20,088 nt of DNA from Candidatus Poseidoniaceae archaeon (GTDB taxonomy: Archaea > Thermoplasmatota > Poseidoniia > Poseidoniales > Poseidoniaceae). The stretch covers positions 1-20,088 of the forward strand of contig JAKMFY010000178.1 of NCBI GenBank assembly GCA_022425185.1, read 5' to 3'. Below the pieces are notes generated by a model that was not told the origin of the DNA, searched no databases, and saw only the letters and a list, made by a program, of their open reading frames with translations. Shown piece after piece: positions 16,570-20,088 of the stretch. A program made the translations under genes and the position numbers. Each line of letters begins with the position of its first letter. Within the stretch, counting starts at the first letter, position 1.

Positions 16570-17004
16570 ATGGAATGGGCCCGAAGTGGCGATGACATCA
16601 TGCTGGTGCTCGAACCAGGTGAAGAAATACACGCATCAATTCAGAAACTAGCAGACAGATTAGATCTCAATGGCGCTGTCATCACAAGTGGTATTGGCAG
16701 AACACGCAATTGCATCTTTGGATACATGGATGCCGATTTTGTCTATCACCGCAAAGAACTTCAAGAGCCAGTTGAATTGGTAACGTTACAGGGAAATCTC
16801 GCAAGACATGAGAATGGTTCCCCATTCACTCACCTGCATGCAACATTCTCAAATGATGATTTCCTCACCAAATCGGGGCATTTATTTTCAGCAACAGTAT
16901 TCGTTGTTGCAGAGATACATCTTCGTGTTATGAGCGAAGTTGTGATGACCAGATGCCCGATGGTTGATGGAGAATTTGTTGAACTAAAATTCCCCTCATC
17001 ATGA
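16570..17004 (+). CDS. PPC/DUF296 domain protein
   Basis: The 144-aa protein is nearly all one PPC (plants and prokaryotes conserved, DUF296) domain. Visible family marks are LEPGEEIHASIQKLA, the turn GAVITSGIGRTRNC, the strand pair ELVTLQGNLA and the motif PFTHLHATFS followed by GHLFSATVFVVAEIHLR. H88, H90 and H104 match the His triad that in some prokaryotic members binds a metal. In plants the domain accompanies AT-hooks, but no AT-hook is present here. Single-domain prokaryotic members form trimers of unclear function. ATG 16570 gives MEWARSGDD; ATG 16600 (MLVLEPGEE) is also possible. It lies 40 nt after the membrane protein and 31 nt before ligA. Confidence 0.88.
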   Translation: MEWARSGDDIMLVLEPGEEIHASIQKLADRLDLNGAVITSGIGRTRNCIFGYMDADFVYHRKELQEPVELVTLQGNLARHENGSPFTHLHATFSNDDFLTKSGHLFSATVFVVAEIHLRVMSEVVMTRCPMVDGEFVELKFPSS

Positions 17005-17035
17005 ACCTTAAATGAGGTCGAGTGGGTGGGTTGGT

Positions 17036-19162
17036 ATGGCCAAATCTGACGCGTCCGATAATGGTCAGAATCAACGCATAGATTGGCTTGCTGAACAAAT
17101 TGCATACCATTCAGATCTCTATTACAATCAAGCGGTAACTGAACTTTCAGATTCAGAATTCGACGCTCTGTGGGATGAACTGAAACAACTCGACTCAACA
17201 CACCCCCAATTGCAACGCGTCGGAGCAGAAATAGATCCTGGAACCGTTAAAGTAGACCACATGTTTCCCATGCGCTCGTTAAACAAAGGCACAACAGATG
17301 AAGACATTGGCCACTTCGTGCGCGAATCCTCTCTTGAGGCGACCCGATTTATTTCCCAGCCCAAACTCGATGGATCGGCTCTCTCTCTTGAATACAGAAA
17401 AGGCCGCCTTGTCCGCGCAGCAACCAGAGGTAGTGGAAACCGAGGAGAAGATGTTACGAAGAATGCTCGGCGAGTAGAGAATGTCCCTCATACGCTTGGT
17501 GTTGAAGTAGATGTCCACATCCGTGGAGAGGTGGTTATGCGCAAGTCAATCTTCGAAGAGCGCTATGCAGAAGTTTCCCCCAATCCAAGAAATCTAGCCG
17601 CAGGGGCATTGCGTCAAAAGAAAGCAGAAGGCAAAGCCAATGCGAGCGATTTGGTGTTTCTAGCATATGATGCCAAATTTCCCGAAGAATCACTACGCCA
17701 TCCCGACTCAACTTCACCCCCAGTCGTCGAGAATGATAGCGAGATTCTTTCTTGGCTTTCGGAGACTGTGGGGGTTACGCCTGCCCCATGGATAATCACT
17801 GAATCGGAGGAAGCAGATGAGTTAACAATAGGGCTCTGCAATGAAACAGAGAAGTGGACCAATGAACGAACAGGATATGAGTTTGAAATAGATGGTCTTG
17901 TTTTCAAAGTCGACGATTTATCGAAGCGAGAATTACTCGGTATGACAGCGCACCATCCAAGATGGGCGCTTGCATGGAAATTCCCACCCGAGGAAGCCAC
18001 ATCTGTCTTGCTTCACGTCGATTGGCAAACAGGACGAACAGGAACCATCACTCCGGTTGCACGCATCGCTCCTCAACGAGTTGGAGGGGTTACGGTTGAG
18101 AACACTACGCTACACAATCTTGGTGAAGTCGAGCGTTTGGACATCAGTATTGGAGATAAAATCCGAATCGTACGACGAGGGGATGTTATTCCAAAAATCG
18201 AGGCCAGCCTCGGGCCCGCATCACAAACAGATCTCGAAGGGCGAGTCCATGCAGATGGAGAGCCGTTCACAGGCCTGTTACCAGGAAGAAAGCCGATAAA
18301 TGCGCCCGATGCGTGTCCTGCATGCAATGGTGCAGTGGAGATTGAGGGCGCCTTTATTCGATGCGTCGATGTACATTGTGATGCCAGAATGGGAAGAAGC
18401 ATCCTCTACTATTGTCGTGCATTGGAGATGGATGGTATTGGCGAGAAGCTCGTCGATCAGCTCCTTTCAGAGGGGCTCATAGATGGCATAGCGGATCTCT
18501 ATGAGTTGGATGAAACAAAACTTCTGTCCCTAGAACGAATGGGACAGAAATCTGCAACGAATGTTCTCAAAGAGATTGATAAGACTCGTTCGATGACCTT
18601 TTCAAAATTCCTTCAAGCACTTGGATTACCAGGTATTGGGCCAGAATTAGCGTTTGCTATCGCCGTACATTTTCAACAACCTAGTCGGTTGATGGAATGG
18701 GTTTCGGAGAGTTATCAAGAGCCAGAGAGAATTCAAGAATTGACCTCTCTCGAAGGTGTAGGGGATATCGTTACGCTTCAATTACGAGACGGAATTAAGA
18801 TCCGCAGTCAGGCAGTTGAGTCTCTCCTCTTACATCTAACGATTCAAGCAGAGCAACCAAAAATCGATCAGGGTCCTTTTGTTGGTATGACGTTCTGTGT
18901 TACAGGAACGCTTTCCGAACCGAGAAAAACCATACAATCGAGAATTAAAGCAGCCGGTGGAAAAATTGTTGGAAGCGTATCAGGCAATCTCTCAGTACTC
19001 GTTGCTGGAGAAAATGCTGGCTCCAAACTCGCCAAAGCAGAGAGTTTAGGCGTTACTGTTTGGAATGAAAAACTCCTCACACAACAGATTCTCGATGAAC
19101 CAATCCAAGAGAAACCTACTGAGAAAGCCCACTCAGAGCAACCGACTTTATTCGATTATTGA
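17036..19162 (+). CDS. ligA: NAD+-dependent DNA ligase (bacterial type LigA)
   Basis: This 708-aa protein seals nicks in duplex DNA, using NAD+ to form the enzyme-AMP intermediate. All LigA domains are present in order. They are the Ia NAD-binding region (YHSDLYYNQAVTELSDSEFD), the adenylation domain with the nucleophilic Lys110 in QPKLDGSALSL, the RGEVVM and FEIDGLVFKVD motifs, and WALAWKFPPEEA. The OB fold (RTGTITPVARI) follows, then a four-Cys zinc finger (C427, C430, C443, C448), helix-hairpin-helix repeats (about 470-600) and a BRCT domain (about 612-682). Start: ATG 17036 gives MAKSDAS; ATG 17012 would add eight non-conserved residues. Most archaea use ATP-dependent ligases, so this is a gene of bacterial origin. 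The C-terminal tail after BRCT ends in QPTLFDY, resembling a PCNA-interacting peptide. Confidence 0.96.
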   Translation: MAKSDASDNGQNQRIDWLAEQIAYHSDLYYNQAVTELSDSEFDALWDELKQLDSTHPQLQRVGAEIDPGTVKVDHMFPMRSLNKGTTDEDIGHFVRESSLEATRFISQPKLDGSALSLEYRKGRLVRAATRGSGNRGEDVTKNARRVENVPHTLGVEVDVHIRGEVVMRKSIFEERYAEVSPNPRNLAAGALRQKKAEGKANASDLVFLAYDAKFPEESLRHPDSTSPPVVENDSEILSWLSETVGVTPAPWIITESEEADELTIGLCNETEKWTNERTGYEFEIDGLVFKVDDLSKRELLGMTAHHPRWALAWKFPPEEATSVLLHVDWQTGRTGTITPVARIAPQRVGGVTVENTTLHNLGEVERLDISIGDKIRIVRRGDVIPKIEASLGPASQTDLEGRVHADGEPFTGLLPGRKPINAPDACPACNGAVEIEGAFIRCVDVHCDARMGRSILYYCRALEMDGIGEKLVDQLLSEGLIDGIADLYELDETKLLSLERMGQKSATNVLKEIDKTRSMTFSKFLQALGLPGIGPELAFAIAVHFQQPSRLMEWVSESYQEPERIQELTSLEGVGDIVTLQLRDGIKIRSQAVESLLLHLTIQAEQPKIDQGPFVGMTFCVTGTLSEPRKTIQSRIKAAGGKIVGSVSGNLSVLVAGENAGSKLAKAESLGVTVWNEKLLTQQILDEPIQEKPTEKAHSEQPTLFDY

Positions 19163-19207
19163 GAAATTCGCTGACCATAAGAACGAACTCTTTTACACAA
19201 GAAGTGT

Positions 19208-19212
19208 GAGGT
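19208..19212 (+). promoter_or_regulatory. Shine-Dalgarno site GAGGT for the last gene
   Basis: GAGGT lies 6 nt before ATG 19219. An AT-rich element (CTTTTACA, about 19189-19196) farther upstream could be a TATA box but would give a transcript starting at or past the ATG, so it is not called. Confidence 0.5.
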
Positions 19213-19218
19213 TAACTT

Positions 19219-20088
19219 ATGAAAATGCGTTCGCTTGGTCTTTTTGCAATCCTATGCTTGGCCATGGCTGCGCCCATGACGAACGCGTATAGTGGTGGAA
19301 TTTACGGCCAGAGTACGGGATGTGGTGGCGGGTATTGCCATGGCTCTGGAACACAAACAGCAACCCTCTCAATGTCAGGACAGCCAACAACATATGCTGC
19401 TGGAAGTACATACACATTAACCGTATCAGTAACAGGTGGAGTATCCTCATCCAACGGAGGATTTTCTCTAGATGTCGACAAAGGCTCATTATCGTCTCCG
19501 GGAACTGGGGTCAAGATCAATACTGCTGCAGATAGTGCAACACATACGAATTACAATTACAGAAGTTGGAGTGTAGACTGGACAGCACCTTCAACGGGTT
19601 CAGGCGTTGTATCAATCGATGTTGCTGCAAATGCTGTTGACGGAACAGGAAGTGCCTCTAATGATGTATGGGATACTTCAACGTACCAGATTTCAGAAGG
19701 TAGCGCATCCACCAACAATGCTCCAACGGTGAGCAATATCTTGCTCAGTCCAACCATTGCAAGTACAACAGACACTCTTGTTTTATCATATACCTTTGAT
19801 GATGTAGACGGTGATACAGAAGCAGGGTCAACAATTCAATGGTTCAGAAACAGTGTTCTCGAAACTTCGCTAAATGGAATGATGTCAGCCCCTTCTTCCC
19901 AGACAGAAAAGGGTGAGAGCTGGATCGTGGAAATCACTCCAAATGATGGAACCGATTTTGGAACAATGGTTGCTTCCAGTTCAATTACAATCGCCAACTC
20001 AGCACCTGTGCATTCTTCTGTCTCAATAGGGGTTTCAAATCCTGGAACAACAGAAGATCTATCTGTCCTGAATTCATCTTCAGATGCA
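19219..20088 (+). CDS. Secreted protein with Reeler-like (choice-of-anchor V-like) domain and Ig-like repeats, 3' end outside window
   Basis: The frame is open from ATG 19219 to the last base, 290 codons, with no stop. Residues 1-23 are a signal peptide (MRSLGLFAILCLAMAAPM, cleavage near TNA). Directly after it comes STGCGGGYCHGSG, a CX4CH motif. The next about 130 residues (ATLSMSGQPTTYAAGSTYTL, GGFSLDVDKG, RSWSVDWTAP, DVAANAVDGTG) follow the Reeler-like pattern often labelled choice-of-anchor V in prokaryotes. From about residue 165 an Ig-like repeat begins (NNAPTVSNILLSP...DDVDGDTEAGSTIQWF...VEITPNDGT). A second repeat starts at NSAPVHSS. Proteins of this build are large, and a C-terminal anchor may lie beyond the window. 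It starts 56 nt after ligA and may have its own promoter. Function is unknown. Confidence 0.85.
   Translation, partial: MKMRSLGLFAILCLAMAAPMTNAYSGGIYGQSTGCGGGYCHGSGTQTATLSMSGQPTTYAAGSTYTLTVSVTGGVSSSNGGFSLDVDKGSLSSPGTGVKINTAADSATHTNYNYRSWSVDWTAPSTGSGVVSIDVAANAVDGTGSASNDVWDTSTYQISEGSASTNNAPTVSNILLSPTIASTTDTLVLSYTFDDVDGDTEAGSTIQWFRNSVLETSLNGMMSAPSSQTEKGESWIVEITPNDGTDFGTMVASSSITIANSAPVHSSVSIGVSNPGTTEDLSVLNSSSDA

Noticed and set aside
16538..16650. A short frame from ATG 16539 (MPKWLLDLRRLW)
   Set aside because: It overlaps the PPC gene out of frame, ends soon and has no family resemblance; it is read as chance.

Overview
The window looks like part of a planktonic marine euryarchaeal genome, most likely Marine Group II (Poseidoniales/Poseidoniia). 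The archaeal assignment rests on what is seen. There is a run of archaeal/eukaryotic-type ribosomal proteins (L18e, L13, S9) followed by RNA polymerase subunit N, a tRNA without an encoded CCA end, and purine-rich GGAGGTGA-type Shine-Dalgarno sites. The narrower assignment is an inference from three things together: giant secreted proteins with aspartate-rich thrombospondin-type-3-like (TSP3) repeats, a bacterial-type NAD+-dependent DNA ligase, and a Reeler-like/Ig-like surface protein. Every supported gene lies on the plus strand.

Layout. (1) 1-956: the 3' part of a surface-protein gene that begins inside a 12-bp tandem repeat coding for Gln-Gly. It passes into TSP3-like Ca2+-binding repeats and is interrupted by an in-frame TAA at 828-830, with the same repeat frame continuing to a second stop at 954-956. 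A strong GC-rich hairpin with a T-tract follows. (2) 1147-9087: a giant (about 2646 aa) single-gene surface protein with an N-terminal signal/anchor, about 1100 residues of TSP3-like repeats with inserted domains, about 1250 residues of beta-sandwich domains, one transmembrane helix and a cytoplasmic DUF4129-like domain. (3) 9139-9600: an unrecognised 153-aa helical protein. (4) 9677-11169: the compact operon rpl18e-rpl13-rps9-rpoN with overlapping or near-touching genes, followed after 9 nt by tRNA-Pro(GGG). (5) 11303-15991: a 1562-aa parallel-beta-helix surface protein with a C-terminal TSP3 segment and membrane anchor. (6) 16002-19162: a small membrane protein with a PH-like tail, a PPC/DUF296 protein and ligA, closely spaced. 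(7) 19219 to the window end: the start of another secreted protein (Reeler-like plus Ig-like repeats), open at the edge.

How it fits together: about 72% of the window encodes four large cell-surface proteins built from Ca2+-binding repeats, beta-sandwiches and beta-helices, interleaved with translation, transcription and replication genes. The most notable points are the premature stop in the first gene, the link of a giant extracellular Ca2+-binding stalk to a cytoplasmic DUF4129-like domain, a PCNA-interaction-like peptide at the extreme C-terminus of the bacterial-type LigA, and a CX4CH motif directly after the signal peptide of the last protein. There is no CRISPR array, transposase, integrase or evident defence system.
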